NCBI RefSeq assembly: GCF_020520425.1 | Contig: NC_079487.1 | Location: 126,192,385-126,256,384 of the forward strand | Reading direction: 5' to 3' | DNA length: 64,000 bases | Source: Spinacia oleracea | Lineage: Eukaryota > Streptophyta > Magnoliopsida > Caryophyllales > Amaranthaceae | Part shown: piece after piece, positions 52,931-64,000 of the stretch | How the letters are laid out: the number at the start of each line of letters is the position of its first letter | Position numbering within the stretch: the first letter of the stretch is position 1 | The notes under the pieces: generated by a model | What the model was told of the DNA's origin: nothing | The model's input: only the letters and a program-made list of their open reading frames with translations | The model's database searches: none | Made by a program: the position numbers and the translations under genes

Positions 52931-53272
52931 TATTCCCTCCGTCACGAAATACTCGCACTGATTTGACTGACATATAGTTTAAGATAATTCAATTGACTTA
53001 TTATTTAATTAGGTGTTAGTTAATATTGGGTATTTTTTAATATAGTTGGTGGGAATGTGTCAACTTTTTTAGGGTAGTGTGAGTGGAGGTGTTTTTTTAG
53101 TGTTTTTTTAATGTTTTTTTAGATGTTAGGATTACAAGTATGACCTTGGTTAAGTAAGATAAACAATACTACGTATAAAATTAGAAAAAATATGTCATTT
53201 ATAAAAACGGTGCAAGTGTTTCATGACGACTTTATAAGGAAAGTGGGTGAGTATTCCAGGACGGAGGGAGTA
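52931..53272. mobile_element. Stowaway MITE
   Basis: TTCCCTCCGTCACGAAATAC and the opposing GTATTCCAGGACGGAGGGAG lie between TA dinucleotides. The interior shares 'atagtttaaga' and 'ttgacttatt' blocks with the pair at 6.7-7.5 kb, so it is probably a distant member of that family. Confidence 0.88.
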
Positions 53273-55171
53273 TATAATAAGATAATTATTGTACGAATTG
53301 TAGTATGATGTTAAATTTTGATTAACTGCTTTATTTTGGTGAGAACATAGGGCCATAGCCTATAGCCTATAGGGGTCGGGTGTAGTGGGAACTTAATGTT
53401 TATGACTGTTTTTTTTTTTTAACGGGGTTTATGATAGTTAATCATGTTTGTACGGAGTAACTTTTTAGGGAATGTTCAAATTATCTAGCTTATTATCATT
53501 AGTAACGTTTGTACAACTTAAAAAAAAATCAAAACAGCTCACGACTTTACTTTTAATGTCTGGAAATTAAAGTAGTTCCATTATATATTTATATTACCAT
53601 TATTTTATTTACTTTGAAGGAATATTAGTATATTACCATTATAAATTGGACCTTTACATTTGGGCTTTTGGGTGAGTTAAAAACTGTAGTAATTGTTATT
53701 TTCCGATTCTCTAGTTATTAACTTTCATGTTTTAACAAATTTTGATAATCTAATTATTTACTAGTAAATTGCTTATTATTTTTCAGGTAGGAAAATATAT
53801 TTAATTATCGATTTTACTAACAACAAGTTACTAGTTCGAATTTCAACAAAATGGAATTTATATTGATTGAAATATCGTTTAATAATATTTTTAGTAAATT
53901 ATGAAATTATATTTTTATTAAAAATACGTTATTTATAAATTCATTACTTATAAAATTTATTATTTATAAATTATTTATTTTAGATTATTTATCGTTTTAA
54001 TACTAATTTAATATTTTGAAAGAATTCGGACTCGGAACTCAGGAAGAACGAACCAAGGAAAAGCCTTAGCAAATCGCGGAACTGAGCTAACGGCTATTAC
54101 TAGTACCCGCGATTTCCTTCTAAATGTGATTATGAGATATGATTGAATTAATGAACTGAATGCTTTGACATGTTTTATTGAATTGCGAGAATAAATTATG
54201 ATTTCATTGAATTATTCCTTGTAAAACGATTTGATTGAGTTTTCATATAAAATGATGTTTATGAGAAACCATGAATAATTAAAATGATGTTTTATTGATC
54301 CCAGGATCTATGTGAGTTATGTTATTTCAACTGAAATACAAAAGGCAAGGCTTAGTAAAATTACATATAACATGATAAATAAAAGTGAGGTATGGCAATA
54401 TATATATAAACTATCATGTTTCTATTTCTCGGTCATGCATGTACCTATGGACACCTATCCACGTACCAATGGATTACGAGCCCAGGCTCCCATGGTTTAT
54501 TAGCCTAGGCTCGGGCCTAGACCCAATGTTACCAGATCGATTATGAGCCCAGGTCCTATCGGCCCAGACCCTTGTGGAGAAATCCTCCACCAGTTCGTAC
54601 TTGCCAACAACTAGCAAGTTAATTAAAAAAATTATGAATGAATTAAATATGATGTTTTATTAAATGTTTTACCTTATTCTATTCTCCCTGTGTTATTAAA
54701 TAAAATGAATTGAAATGAATTTACGTTGTTGAGTCTTCGGCTCACCGTTTTGTTTTTTGTTTTAGGTACTGATGGGGACGATGTACACGAATAGTGGTGA
54801 GGAATTTCACTTTAATAATATTCACCTGGTTATGTTCTAAGTTTTAATAGTTTAATTAAAGACTTTTAGTAAGTTATGTACTTTTCTTTTGGGAATATAA
54901 AGGATTATTATGTCAATTTGGAGATTTAATAGCTTATATTATGATGGTTGCCTTGTAATTCCTAAGATGGAGTTACGGCAGTAATATCCCGACCAAATTA
55001 ATTAGGTAAATTCCGCTGCTTAATTATGTGAATTAGAAGTTGGGGCGTTACACTAAAATATAAAAAAATTAAAAATTACAATATTTTTGTTTGTATGGAA
55101 GTTTTTCACAAAAAATCAATTTTATAAAGTAAACTTTGACAAATTTGCCTTAATCAATACCTAGTATTTAA
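53273..55171. other. Intergenic DNA with a probable gypsy LTR remnant
   Basis: No gene is seen. From about 54000 to 55052 the sequence has the look of a Ty3/gypsy LTR: 'ggaactcaggaagaacgaac', 'cttcggctcaccgttttg', 'ttttaggtactgatggggac', and an end in 'ggggcgttaca'. I could not find the other end or a target-site duplication, so it may be truncated. Confidence 0.4.
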
Positions 55172-56280
55172 AAAAGAAAACCAACTCCATTTTAAGAACA
55201 CGTAAGCAACACCATTTTGAAGACACGTGGTGGACACTTAATCATCACCACTTACCCTCTCTCTCCCCTTTTTCTCTCTTCTCTCTCATCTTTTAGGGTT
55301 TCAGTTTTCTTTGCCGTTTAGGCCGGAAATAGTCTAATTTCTTCGGAAATTAGACTATTTCCGACCCTTATTCTTGTTTTTTCATTGTTTTCTCTTTATG
55401 TATTGTCTTGTTTTGTTTTTTCCGTTGTTTTGTTCCCAATTTATTCTTGGGTTGTTCCCAATTTATTTGGGTTTTTCCTAGAGTTTTCTAGGTTCTTGAT
55501 TCTCATCCATGGATGAGAATTTTTTTAGGGTCTTTAGGGTTTCAGTAATTGGGAAGGAGATTTGGATTCATACAGGTTTAGGGTTTATCATCAACTAGTC
55601 AATCAGAACAATTTCGTGCGCATATTGCGAAGGGCTCTACTTGGAAAGATGCGAAAACATCGAAAATCAATGCTCGCGTTAAGCTAGAAGCGGTGGAGTA
55701 CGAGATGTGCTTTAAGATGCAGAATAGTAATTGTTTTGATTGTAACAGTTATGTATTTTCTTTGAATCTGTGGTATGCAGATCTATTTTATTATTGTAGA
55801 TGCCGTATGGCTGATTATTAATGAAATTGTTCTTCCCCGTCAAAAAAAAAAATCATCACCACTTAGAAGACACGTGGCCAAGAATGCATAATCAATTCTT
55901 CATTTAATACATAATAAGTCACATCATATCAACATTTCATCCTTCCCTTTCCAATTTTAGCTTAGAACAATTTAATTAGAGACATTGATTAATACATTGG
56001 CGGTTATGGTGGATTAAGAATGAGAATCGTTTCAAAAACGAAAACTAACTCCATTTTGAAGACACGTGGCAGACACTTAATCATCACCACTTGGAAGATA
56101 CGTGGCCAAGAATGCATAATCAATTCTTCATTTAATACATAATAAGTCACCTCAACATTTCATCATTCCCTTTCCAATTTTAGTTCAACCATTTAGAATA
56201 ATTTAATTAGACATTGATTTATACATTGGCGGTTATGGTGAATCAAGAATGAGAAACGATTCAGATGGTTATAATTCTCG
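55172..56280. repeat. Local tandem duplication, first copy interrupted
   Basis: 'ccaactccattttaa' (first copy) and 'ctaactccattttga' (second copy, about 56042) each begin a unit that runs through 'gacacgtgg', 'aatcatcaccactt', 'cgtggccaagaatgcataat', 'catttaatacataataagtc' and 'tacattggcggttatggtg'. The first copy is split by the retroposon at 55255-55850. The second is whole. No gene is seen. Confidence 0.85.
55240..55865 (+). mobile_element. Poly(A)-tailed retroposon with a 15-bp target-site duplication
   Basis: An insert of about 596 bp (55255-55850) begins CCCTCTCTCTCCCC and ends in an A-run after 'gttcttccccgtc'. It is flanked by identical AATCATCACCACTTA (55240-55254, 55851-55865). The uninterrupted site exists in the neighbouring tandem copy at about 56078. 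These are marks of target-primed reverse transcription. No pol III boxes or recognisable protein could be found, so it is either an internally deleted LINE or a processed non-coding copy. The 5' part includes a perfect inverted repeat, 'ccggaaatagtctaatttc' with its complement (about 55323-55361). Confidence 0.85.
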
Positions 56281-57350
56281 CGTTAATGAATTTGACTATT
56301 TATTAAACCTACATGTTTACAATTTTTTATAGACCGACATTCCTCTCTGACTTATTTTGCTAAATTTCTTCATTTTGAAGAATTTTTCTATTATCTTATA
56401 GGTGGGTGGAAGTTAAAACTATGTTTTGAACTTCTAATTCATGCCCACACCATTATTTTCTGGAAAAATATTTCTTCTAATAAGGTTGATCTTAGTTAAT
56501 GTTATCATTATATTAAAAAAAATTAGCCCATTTAAATCAAAGGTGCATCTTCTTTGCATCCCGTTGTCTGACTTGCCTCAATCATCATCATATTTCAAGT
56601 TCTTTTACAAACGACTTAAAAATCGATAAACATGGATACATTTTTGTTTTGAAATTTGTATGACATCTACTACTACCACAACCCTAATGCTATAAGCATA
56701 ATTTCGAGTTTTAAAAAAATGGTTTAGTCTTTGATATTTTCCAGAATTTTGACATATCACGTTTGGTTAGTTTGATCAACAACTCTTAATTCTTAGATCA
56801 TTTTCCTTTTTGGTAGTTTTCTTGATTGTGATGCAAAGGATAGGGTGCAAAATTTCATGTATACTTGGCAACCGAAACGTAGTTTTTAATCCAACAAACA
56901 ACAATGTTGAATTTCTTAGCATATTGAATATTCGTGGATTTCTTTGGTTTAATCCAAAGAATACATATGCTTAACTTAGTTACTACGTCCTAGCATATTT
57001 CTTCTTCTCAATTTTTTTTTAAAACCCCTTGGATAAAAAGATATACTCCTAATTAAAAATGTATTTGGGGTCTTGTGGGAGCTCATAATATATTCCATAA
57101 AAGTAATGCTTCCACCCAATACATCTTGGAAATTTTAGTTTGTCTACGTACTATCAAAATTATTAGTGAATTTTTTTAGTAAAGTATTATACATTTATAC
57201 CTTTATCATTTTGGTATGTCAATTTACCATTTCTTTTAATTGAGTTTTCTAAAATATATAGTTAAATAAGCAAGGATGAGGGAAGGCTTGGATTATGATG
57301 GGTATACAACTAATTAAGTCATATTTGCCGTAGGTGGTGGTGTTGATGCA
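56281..57350. other. AT-rich intergenic DNA, no gene seen
   Basis: I see no gene, RNA or definable transposon in this stretch. Confidence 0.5.
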
Positions 57351-57627
57351 TACTCCCTCCGTATTTATTTAAGAGATACACTTGATCGGGCACGGGTATT
57401 AAGAAGAAAATTTGAATGAAATAAAGTAATAAAACAAGTGGGATTTGTTAGATATTTTAATAAGTAAAACAAGTGAGGAACATGTCATTTTAGGGGGTGG
57501 GGTGTAGATAGATTATTTAATTAGATGGTGAGGTTGATAAGTTACTAAAAATGACAAGTGTATCTCTTAAATAAATACGGCCGGAAAAGATAAGTGTATC
57601 CCTTACATAAATACAGAGGGGGTGTTA
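57351..57627. mobile_element. Stowaway-like MITE with a duplicated right end
   Basis: CTCCCTCCGTATTTATTTAA at the left pairs with 'ttacataaatacagaggggg' at the right. A second, inner copy of the right end ('cttaaataaatacggccgg', about 57567-57585) suggests terminal duplication. There is TA at the left flank and probably at the right. Confidence 0.7.
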
Positions 57628-57953
57628 ATTTATTTTGGCTAGCTTGAGTTGATGAATTATTCTTTTTTTAAATATTGAATTAAATATTTATCTGTTAGCT
57701 AGTCACTCGTTTTATCCGTCGATGATGGATGTGAGTGACATATGGATGCGAGTGAAATTCGCTACACCCCGTTTATCAAATCCCATTAAACGTCATCGCT
57801 CCATCCTGCATGCAGTGGAGTGGCCGAGTGGGGACTGGGGAGTGGTAGGTCGCTGACTCGCTGTTCTAGCACGTTAATTATTATTCTTTAAATTAGATTT
57901 TATTTATCGGAGCAAAAAGCAATAAAAGATGTACTACCCAAATGGAAAAAGAA
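57628..57953. other. Short intergenic stretch, no gene seen
   Basis: Nothing is recognised between the MITE and the MULE. The centre (about 57715-57870) is less AT-rich than its surroundings. Confidence 0.5.
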
Positions 57954-59752
57954 TTTATTTAACGGATTTTTCATGAAATACCCCCGAATTTTGGCGTAAT
58001 TCACCAAATGCCCCTCGACTTTCAGAAATTCACCAAATGCCCCTCATAAATGACTTAATACCCAAAATACCCTTACTAATAATGCGCCGTTAGTCCTCCG
58101 TTAACCTAATTTTCAAATTCACCAAATACCCCTATTTTAATACTTATTTCACCAAATACCCTTATTCAGAAACTTAATTCACCAAATACCAATAACTTAA
58201 AATTACTCATTTTGATGCTCAACGACTAGTTTTTGTGTTTGAAAATTAGCCGTTGCTTATTGTTTCCTTATAAATACTCTTTTTCTGACGGTTTATTGTA
58301 GTTTTCCTATTATTTTGTTAATTTCATATCATTTTTGTCATGAGTTTTCTTTCAAAATCATCATCCACACCCAATGAGTCCACATATGTAAGAGTCCCAA
58401 ATAAATTTTGTTATCATGGGAGAAAATTTGACATCCGAATATCTGATACAACACTCAATCTGAAGCTCCGGTACAACACTAAAACAGAAAACACTCCTAA
58501 AAACACCTCAAAACGTCGCAACTCTTCAAGAAAATAGCTACTTCTTTTGTACCTTATTCTTTATGTGACCAATTAATTATATTTACCACGCAATCGGAAG
58601 GTATTCCTTTTTCAATATGGGAAATATCTTTAACATATGCAAACAGATTAAAAATAAAGCTCTTATTAATTTTATTCTAACGCATATGTTCCAGCTACCT
58701 CGGCTTCTATTGCTTCCATGCCACATATTTAACGTTAACTCCCTTTTGTCTCCTGTCTCTACTGCCTCCAAACATCTTTCTTCAATCTCCTAACTTTCTC
58801 TCAACCTTACAGTCGAGGCATAAAGGTTTTCCCACTTTTCTTTTGAGCTAGGTCCTATTGACATGGTCAGATTTATGGACAAATGTCTATTTTTGGATTT
58901 GAGGGAACAAGAAAAAAAAATGAAACTAAGGTATGTTCCAAAGCTCATGAACCAGTGAAAAAACATGAATCTTGGCACAAAGATTTGCCTCCAAACTCAA
59001 GATTTTCACATCATGAATCCAAGTTGAAATCGAGGTTGTGATAAAAATGTATGTGTTATTGAACTTGATTTCTTAGTTTCTTTACCATTCGGACAATAAG
59101 AAAATTAAGGTGTTAGCTTTAGATTGATTACTTCAGCTTCACTTACATAAGATCCCTTTGAAAATGGGGTTTTTTGGCCTTTTGCTCAGCTAAAGTGCAT
59201 TGTCTTTACTGGATGAGGCCTGAACTTATTGGATCATAATTGAAACTTACTGAGTGTTGTATCGGAGCCTCAGATGAAAATTTCCTCCCATAATATTAGA
59301 AATTGTTTGGGACTCTTACATATGTGGATTCATGGGTGTGGATGATGATTTTGAAAGAAAACTCATGACAAAAATGATATGAAATTAACAAAACAATAGA
59401 AAAACTACAATAAATAGTCAGAAAAGGGGTTTTTATAAGCAAACAATAAGCAACGGCTAATTTTCAAACATAAAAACTAGCCGCTGAGCATCAAAATGGG
59501 TAATTTTAAGTTATGTGTATTTGGTGAATTAAGTTTCAGAATAGGGGTATTATATGAAATAAGTAATAAAATAGGGGTATTTGGTGAATTTAAAAATTAG
59601 GCTAACGGAGGACTAACGGCGCGTCATTAGTAAGGGTATTTTGGGTATTAAGTCATTTGTGAGGGGCATTTGGTGAATTTCTGAAAGTCGAGGGGCATTT
59701 GGTGAATTACGCCATAATTCGGGGGTATTTCATGAAAAATTCGTTTATTTAA
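57954..59752. mobile_element. MULE with TIRs of about 0.5 kb
   Basis: The 1,781-bp element (57963-59743) has very long inverted repeats (about 57963-58465 and 59245-59743) that begin CGGATTTTTCATGAAATACC or CGAATTTTTCATGAAATACC. It is flanked by a perfect 9-bp duplication TTTATTTAA (57954-57962, 59744-59752), which identifies the Mutator superfamily. The arms contain five or more 'ttcaccaaat' repeats. The middle part of about 780 bp has no transposase that I can recognise. Each arm carries an ATG frame beginning MSFLSKSSSTP (see next entry). Confidence 0.93.
58340..58537 (+). pseudogene. Short frame in the MULE arm, possible zinc-finger (GRF-like) fragment
   Basis: The 65-residue frame begins MSFLSKSSSTPNESTYVRV and then reads FCYHGRKFDIRISDT, which resembles the first part of plant GRF-type zinc-finger proteins (C-x-C-G, then R-x-S-x-T). 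However, the second cysteine is replaced and the later Cys is missing. The copy in the other arm (starting at about 59369 on the minus strand) is disrupted by stops. I infer a captured and decayed gene fragment. The resemblance is weak. Confidence 0.35.
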
Positions 59753-59806
59753 ACTAGGTAATGATGACTCCTACGAACGTTCGTGCAAGGCCTTACTAGT
59801 CGTTAC

Positions 59807-60063
59807 CACTATAGGAATTTGTATTATAAATAACAACTTAAAAATAACGGGTCACAAATTTCATCGTCAAAGCTTTTTGTGATAGGGCTAACAATTAAAT
59901 AAAAACGAGAACAACCGTTGCAAACGTCTTTACAAATGACTAACGACGAGATTTTCTATCAATGATAGCCATTTTTTTTGACGGGTTCGCGACATAAAAT
60001 TCCACCACTATTGGCCTTTACTGACGAGATTTTCAATCGTTAATGGTGCAATTTCTTGTAGTG
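59807..60063 (-). mobile_element. Mini-CACTA element, second copy
   Basis: The 257-bp element starts CACTATAGGAATTTGTA and ends TTTCTTGTAGTG, with a perfect 3-bp duplication TAC (59804-59806, 60064-60066). Reverse-complemented, it aligns along its full length with 1883-2140, sharing 'aaaggccaata', 'tgtcgcgaacccgtca' and 'tagaaaat'. It is more decayed at CpG sites than the other copy (CCCGTCG mostly changed). Confidence 0.9.
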
Positions 60064-60066
60064 TAC

Positions 60067-60993
60067 TACTCCGTACTACTTTAAAAAATATTCATGAAAT
60101 CTACGAGTAACCTTTTAAGAAGAAATATATAAGTACTCCGTGTCATATATAAAGTGTATCGTTATTCGACGCCCGCATAAGTTAAAATCGTCCGCATTTT
60201 TAATGTGAAAGTTCACTTTAACCCTTATGAAACTTTACCCCCTCCCTTCATAGCGCCGGCCACAATGCTTATATCGGTAACCTATGAGTAATTCTTTCTT
60301 CGATTCAACATGGTGCCCTGAACTTGTAACATTATATTGAGTTTTGCTGGTGGCCTGGTGGGTGTTAGTGGCTAATATGCAACCTCTAACTGTGTTCTTA
60401 ATTGCTACAACTAAAAAAACAAAGGAAGTATACATGCATTATGTTGCAGGAACACCATGATCTCCTCTTCTCTTCAAAGTTGTAGCTACTTTTGCTAGGC
60501 TTGTTTTCTCTTTACATGGCCTATAGTAGGCAAGGGTATTTCAAGTCTTTTCAGGTATGTTCTCCTGGTCTTATAGTAATTTGGGTGTTTTCTGGGGTAT
60601 TTTTTCCTGTCACTCATGTAGGTGTTCTAAGCTCAACTAATGGGTATAACTTGAATAAGAGTTTCATTTAAAGTGCATTATATTAGGCTGATAATTACAC
60701 ATCTCAAGGGCACAATGTGGATATATGTTTTAACTGCAGGTAGTTATAAAAATTCTAGTAATTAAAGTATTTTGAAGCTATTTGTTTAACATAGTTGAAA
60801 AAGAGATTCCGCGGATCTAAGGACTGAAACTGATACTAAAATCTAAGTCACCTATGAGATCAGAGGCAACATTTTTATGGAAGGCAAGGGACAAGGGCAG
60901 GATAAGTCACTTGGCTTTATCTCTTTTCCTTTCATCCTTTGTTTCCTATAAAGCCTAAATAAGAAATTAAAGGAAAAAGAAGAGAAAGAAGGT
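60067..60993. other. Intergenic DNA, no gene seen
   Basis: No gene or complete repeat is recognised between the CACTA element and the copia LTR. Confidence 0.5.
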
Positions 60994-61394
60994 TGTCAGT
61001 TTTCACCTCTTTAGGATGAAAACTTCTTGAGAGAATTAGAGAGAAAATGCTTAAGAAGAATGAAGATATTATTTCATTGAATGAATATGAATAATTACAG
61101 CAAGAACTACATTTATACAATCTGTATGCTAACTTCTATGAGGTGTTTCCACCAATCAAAACACTCTAAATGTACAGCTCATCATTCTCAGTTTATTGCA
61201 TAAATAGATCATCAACTAACAGCTCTAACAACTCTAACAACCTTCCTTAAATCTAGGGAATCAGTTAGCCACTGCTTCTAGAAGTTGTTGAGTTGATCAT
61301 TGTGTGCACAAGGTTGTTGCTGCTTGTTTTGCTTTGCTGTGATATGTTGTTTGCTCGTGTGGTGCAAGGCTGAATACCATGCTGAATACCAACA
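60994..61394 (-). repeat. 3' LTR of the Ty1/copia element (extent uncertain)
   Basis: On the minus strand a PPT, TTTGAGGGGGGG, is followed by TGTTGGTATTCAGC at 61394, the LTR start. The end is placed at the CA whose complement begins TGTCAGTTTTCACC (60994), giving 401 bp. The other LTR lies outside the window, so this end cannot be confirmed. Confidence 0.6.
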
Positions 61395-64000
61395 CCCCCC
61401 CTCAAACTAGGCATGGGAGAGACATTGATCATGCCAAGTTTGGTAGACAATTGCCTGTGTTGAGCACTTGGTAAGATCTTTGTGAATATATCAGCCAGTT
61501 GATTCTTAGTAGGCAAATAACTTAACTGAAGAAGACCTTCTAGGATCTTGTCCCTGGTGAAATGGCAATCCACCTCAATATGTTTAGTTCGTTCATGAAA
61601 GATTGGGTTGCTTGCAATATGAATTGCTGATTGGTTGTCACAGTGAAGCTCAACTGGTTTGAGATTGTGAACACCAAGCTCCTCTAGTAATCTGACAACC
61701 CATGTAACTTCTCCTGCAGCCTGTGACATGGCTCTATATTCTGCTTCAGAAGAGCTCTTGGAGATAGTAGATTGCTTTTTAGACTTCCAACTTATAGGTG
61801 AATTGCCCAACAGAAGAATGTAACCAGTTACAGATCTTCTTGTAGTTGGACAAGAAGCCCAATCAGAGTCAGAATATGCCTGAAGAGTGAGCTGATCTGT
61901 AGCTCTCAACAAAATACCTTGGCCAGCAGTCCCTTTGATATATTTTAGAGTATGAATGAGTGCATCAACATGCTGCAAAGTGGGAGAATGCATGAACTGG
62001 CTTAGGGATTGAACAGCAAAAGATATGTCAGGTCTAGTGTGAGTAAGAAAGTTCAACTTTCCCACATAGCATCTATACAATTCTGCATTGAAATATTGTT
62101 CACCATCTGTTGTCAGCTTCATGTTAAGAGGAAAAGGAGTGACAGTAGGGTTAGATAAATCCCATTCACAATCATGGAGAAGCTCTTTTGTATACTTCTT
62201 CTGTGTTAAAATGTATCCATCAGATGTCTGACTAACTTCAATTCCAAGGAAGAAATTTAGGATCCCTAGATCTTTAATACTAAAAGTATTATGTAGATGT
62301 TGTTTAAGAGCCTTTATTGTAGCTTCATTAGAGCCTGTGATGATAATATCATCAACATAGACATCCACCACTGTAATGTCTGCAGAATCATGTTTGATGA
62401 AAAGAGAATAATCATTCTTTGATTGTATGTACCCTTGGGACTTGAGCTCACAGTGAAGCCTAGCAAACCATTGCCTTGAAGCTTGCTTAAGACCATAAAG
62501 AGATTTATTGAGCTTACAGACATAACCATTAGGAGCTGAAACACCTTCAGGAACCTTCATGTATACTTCTTCCTCAAGAGTGCCATGAAGAAAGGCATTG
62601 TTAATGTCTAACTGGAAAAGTTTCCATTGTTTGCTGGCAGCTAAGCTAATTAGACACCTCACAGTGGCCATTTTGACAACAGGAGAGAATGTTTCATGGT
62701 AGTCAATACCATATTTTTGTGTGAACCCCTTTGCAACCAATCTGGCTTTGTATCTTTCAACTGAGCCATCTGCATTCTTTTTGATCCTGTAGACCCATTT
62801 ACATCCAATGGCCTTCTTTCCTTTAGGCAATAGGACATAATCCCAGGTTTTGTTATGTTGCAATGCACTGATTTCTTTATCCATTGCATCTATCCACTTT
62901 GAATCTGTAGCAGCTTCAGAATATGTAGTAGGTTCAACCAGTTCCATATGTGCAGCAATGAGAAGCTTATGGTGATCTGGCAACTTGTCATAAGCCACAA
63001 GATTGCACCAGTGCTTTGGAGGTTTGTGACAAACATAATCATTGAGATGAGAGGGTGGTTTGATAGTTCTGGTAGATTTTCTAGGTGCTGGGGGAGAAGG
63101 TGGAGAAGGTGGAGAAGGAGAAGATGAAGAGGATGGTGGAGTGAAAGAGATGTCAGATGTGGGGGAATTAACAACAGAAATAGACAAGGGAGTTTTGTTT
63201 GTAGAATTAGAAGAATCAAGATCTTGTGATGAAATATCAGGTAAGTCTGAAGAGTAAGGAGTAATATTTGGTAAGAAGAATTGAGTGGAATAAGCAACTG
63301 ATGGATCAGGTGAGAAATGGAAAGGAAAATGGTGTTCATGGAACACAACATCCCTGGAAATCACTGATTTCTTTGTGTTGAGATTGAGAACTTTGTAAGC
63401 TTTCTGATTTGGAGGGTATCCAAGTAGAACACATGGATCTGCTCTTGGGTCAAACTTGGATCTGTTGACCTTAGAGGTAGAAATGTAGCATAGACATCCA
63501 AAGACTTTCAAGTGAGATAAATCAGGTGCTTGTTTGAATAGCTTCTCATATGGTGTACTAAACTGGATACTTTTTAAAGGCATTCTGTTGATCAGAAAGG
63601 TAGCAGTTAATATGCAATCACTCCAATACTTATCAGGTAGTTTGGACTGAAAAAACAAAGCTCTTGCAGTTTCAAGAAGATGTTTATGCTTTCTTTCAAC
63701 CACACCATTTTGCTGGGGTGTGTGACTACAGATTTTCTGTTGAAGAATTCCCTTGCTAAGAAACAATTCCTTCATTGCACCTTCTGTCAAATCAGGTGCA
63801 TTATCTGATCTAACTGATTTAACTGTAAAACCAAAATGATTCTCAACATACAGTAAGAAATCAGTCATAATTTTGACAGAATCTGTTTTATTTCTCATTA
63901 AATGAGTCCAAGTCATCCTAGTGTAATCATCCACAATTGTTAAGAACTGATTACATCTAGAAGAATCAAGTACAGAGTAGGGCCCCCATACATCTACATG
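61265..64000 (-). CDS. Ty1/copia pol polyprotein, 3' part (runs off the window)
   Basis: The frame is open from the window edge to the stop at 61265 (911 codons visible). The order integrase, reverse transcriptase, RNase H is diagnostic of copia. The integrase core has D in HVDVWGPY, D in VRSDNA and E in QQNGVVERKHK (DD35E), followed by the 'HLKVFGCLCY' and GYPPNQKAYKV blocks. A Ser/Pro linker follows, then reverse transcriptase with KWVYRIK, RLVAKGFTQ, QLDINNAFLHG, YGLKQASRQW and YVDD (near 62350). RNase H has DSDWASC, SSSEAEYRAM, ELHCDNQSAI and KHIEVDCHF. The frame continues some 40 codons into the LTR. Gag, protease and the 5' LTR are beyond 64000. No stop or frameshift is seen, so the element may be recent. 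Confidence 0.95.
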   Translation of the reverse strand, partial: HVDVWGPYSVLDSSRCNQFLTIVDDYTRMTWTHLMRNKTDSVKIMTDFLLYVENHFGFTVKSVRSDNAPDLTEGAMKELFLSKGILQQKICSHTPQQNGVVERKHKHLLETARALFFQSKLPDKYWSDCILTATFLINRMPLKSIQFSTPYEKLFKQAPDLSHLKVFGCLCYISTSKVNRSKFDPRADPCVLLGYPPNQKAYKVLNLNTKKSVISRDVVFHEHHFPFHFSPDPSVAYSTQFFLPNITPYSSDLPDISSQDLDSSNSTNKTPLSISVVNSPTSDISFTPPSSSSSPSPPSPPSPPAPRKSTRTIKPPSHLNDYVCHKPPKHWCNLVAYDKLPDHHKLLIAAHMELVEPTTYSEAATDSKWIDAMDKEISALQHNKTWDYVLLPKGKKAIGCKWVYRIKKNADGSVERYKARLVAKGFTQKYGIDYHETFSPVVKMATVRCLISLAASKQWKLFQLDINNAFLHGTLEEEVYMKVPEGVSAPNGYVCKLNKSLYGLKQASRQWFARLHCELKSQGYIQSKNDYSLFIKHDSADITVVDVYVDDIIITGSNEATIKALKQHLHNTFSIKDLGILNFFLGIEVSQTSDGYILTQKKYTKELLHDCEWDLSNPTVTPFPLNMKLTTDGEQYFNAELYRCYVGKLNFLTHTRPDISFAVQSLSQFMHSPTLQHVDALIHTLKYIKGTAGQGILLRATDQLTLQAYSDSDWASCPTTRRSVTGYILLLGNSPISWKSKKQSTISKSSSEAEYRAMSQAAGEVTWVVRLLEELGVHNLKPVELHCDNQSAIHIASNPIFHERTKHIEVDCHFTRDKILEGLLQLSYLPTKNQLADIFTKILPSAQHRQLSTKLGMINVSPMPSLRGGVGIQHGIQPCTTRANNISQQSKTSSNNLVHTMINSTTSRSSG

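Overview
This is a 64-kb stretch of a higher-plant nuclear genome. It is AT-rich, has spliceosomal introns and is packed with small transposons. F-box/FBA genes, plant-type tetraspanins, a Toc75 relative, Stowaway MITEs with CTCCCTCCGT ends, an Athila-type LTR retrotransposon and a Ty1/copia element all fit a eudicot. The many 'actccgta' MITE ends make me think of Caryophyllales (Amaranthaceae-like), but that is an impression and not a proof.

Layout. 1-10.4 kb has no recognisable host gene. It holds a mini-CACTA element, several Stowaway MITEs (two form a large inverted repeat), a (TA)n tract and a complete 287-bp TRIM retrotransposon. 10.5-12.0 kb (minus) is a two-exon gene for a Toc75-like protein that contains only the POTRA part: it has no transit peptide and no beta-barrel. 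12.6-44.4 kb is a tandem array of three related units, each with one minus-strand F-box/FBA gene (15.1-16.9, 21.5-23.2 and 42.7-44.2 kb) and a long 3' flank. In all three genes I can place a 5'-UTR intron, an intron close to the end of the CDS that replaces the apparent C-terminus, and a 3'-UTR intron. The array has been invaded by a long-TIR DNA transposon (19.5-20.6 kb), nested hAT MITEs (23.7-24.9 kb), a Tourist MITE (25.1-25.4 kb), a foldback element filled with a heptamer array (25.6-27.1 kb), a solo TRIM LTR (29.0 kb) and a very young 12.5-kb Athila-type element (29.1-41.6 kb).

44.4-53.3 kb carries an orphan tetraspanin second exon beside a long (TA)n tract, a 1,991-bp non-autonomous LTR element with perfect target-site duplications, Helitron-like ends and one complete two-exon tetraspanin gene (51.4-52.3 kb, minus). 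53.3-61 kb is gene-free. It contains a poly(A)-tailed retroposon with a 15-bp target-site duplication inside a local tandem duplication, a MULE with TIRs of about 0.5 kb and a 9-bp duplication, and a second mini-CACTA element. 61.0-64.0 kb is the 3' part of a Ty1/copia element (minus) that runs off the window with intact pol motifs.

The host genes do not form a pathway. The F-box genes are a recently expanded substrate-adaptor family, and the tetraspanin and Toc75-like genes are separate. The points most worth following are the POTRA-only Toc75 paralogue, the dense CCCGATCGGG palindrome array in the Athila-type element with its non-envelope 3' ORF, and the conserved but long-overlooked terminal exons of the F-box genes, one of which now has a stop placed where nonsense-mediated decay could act.
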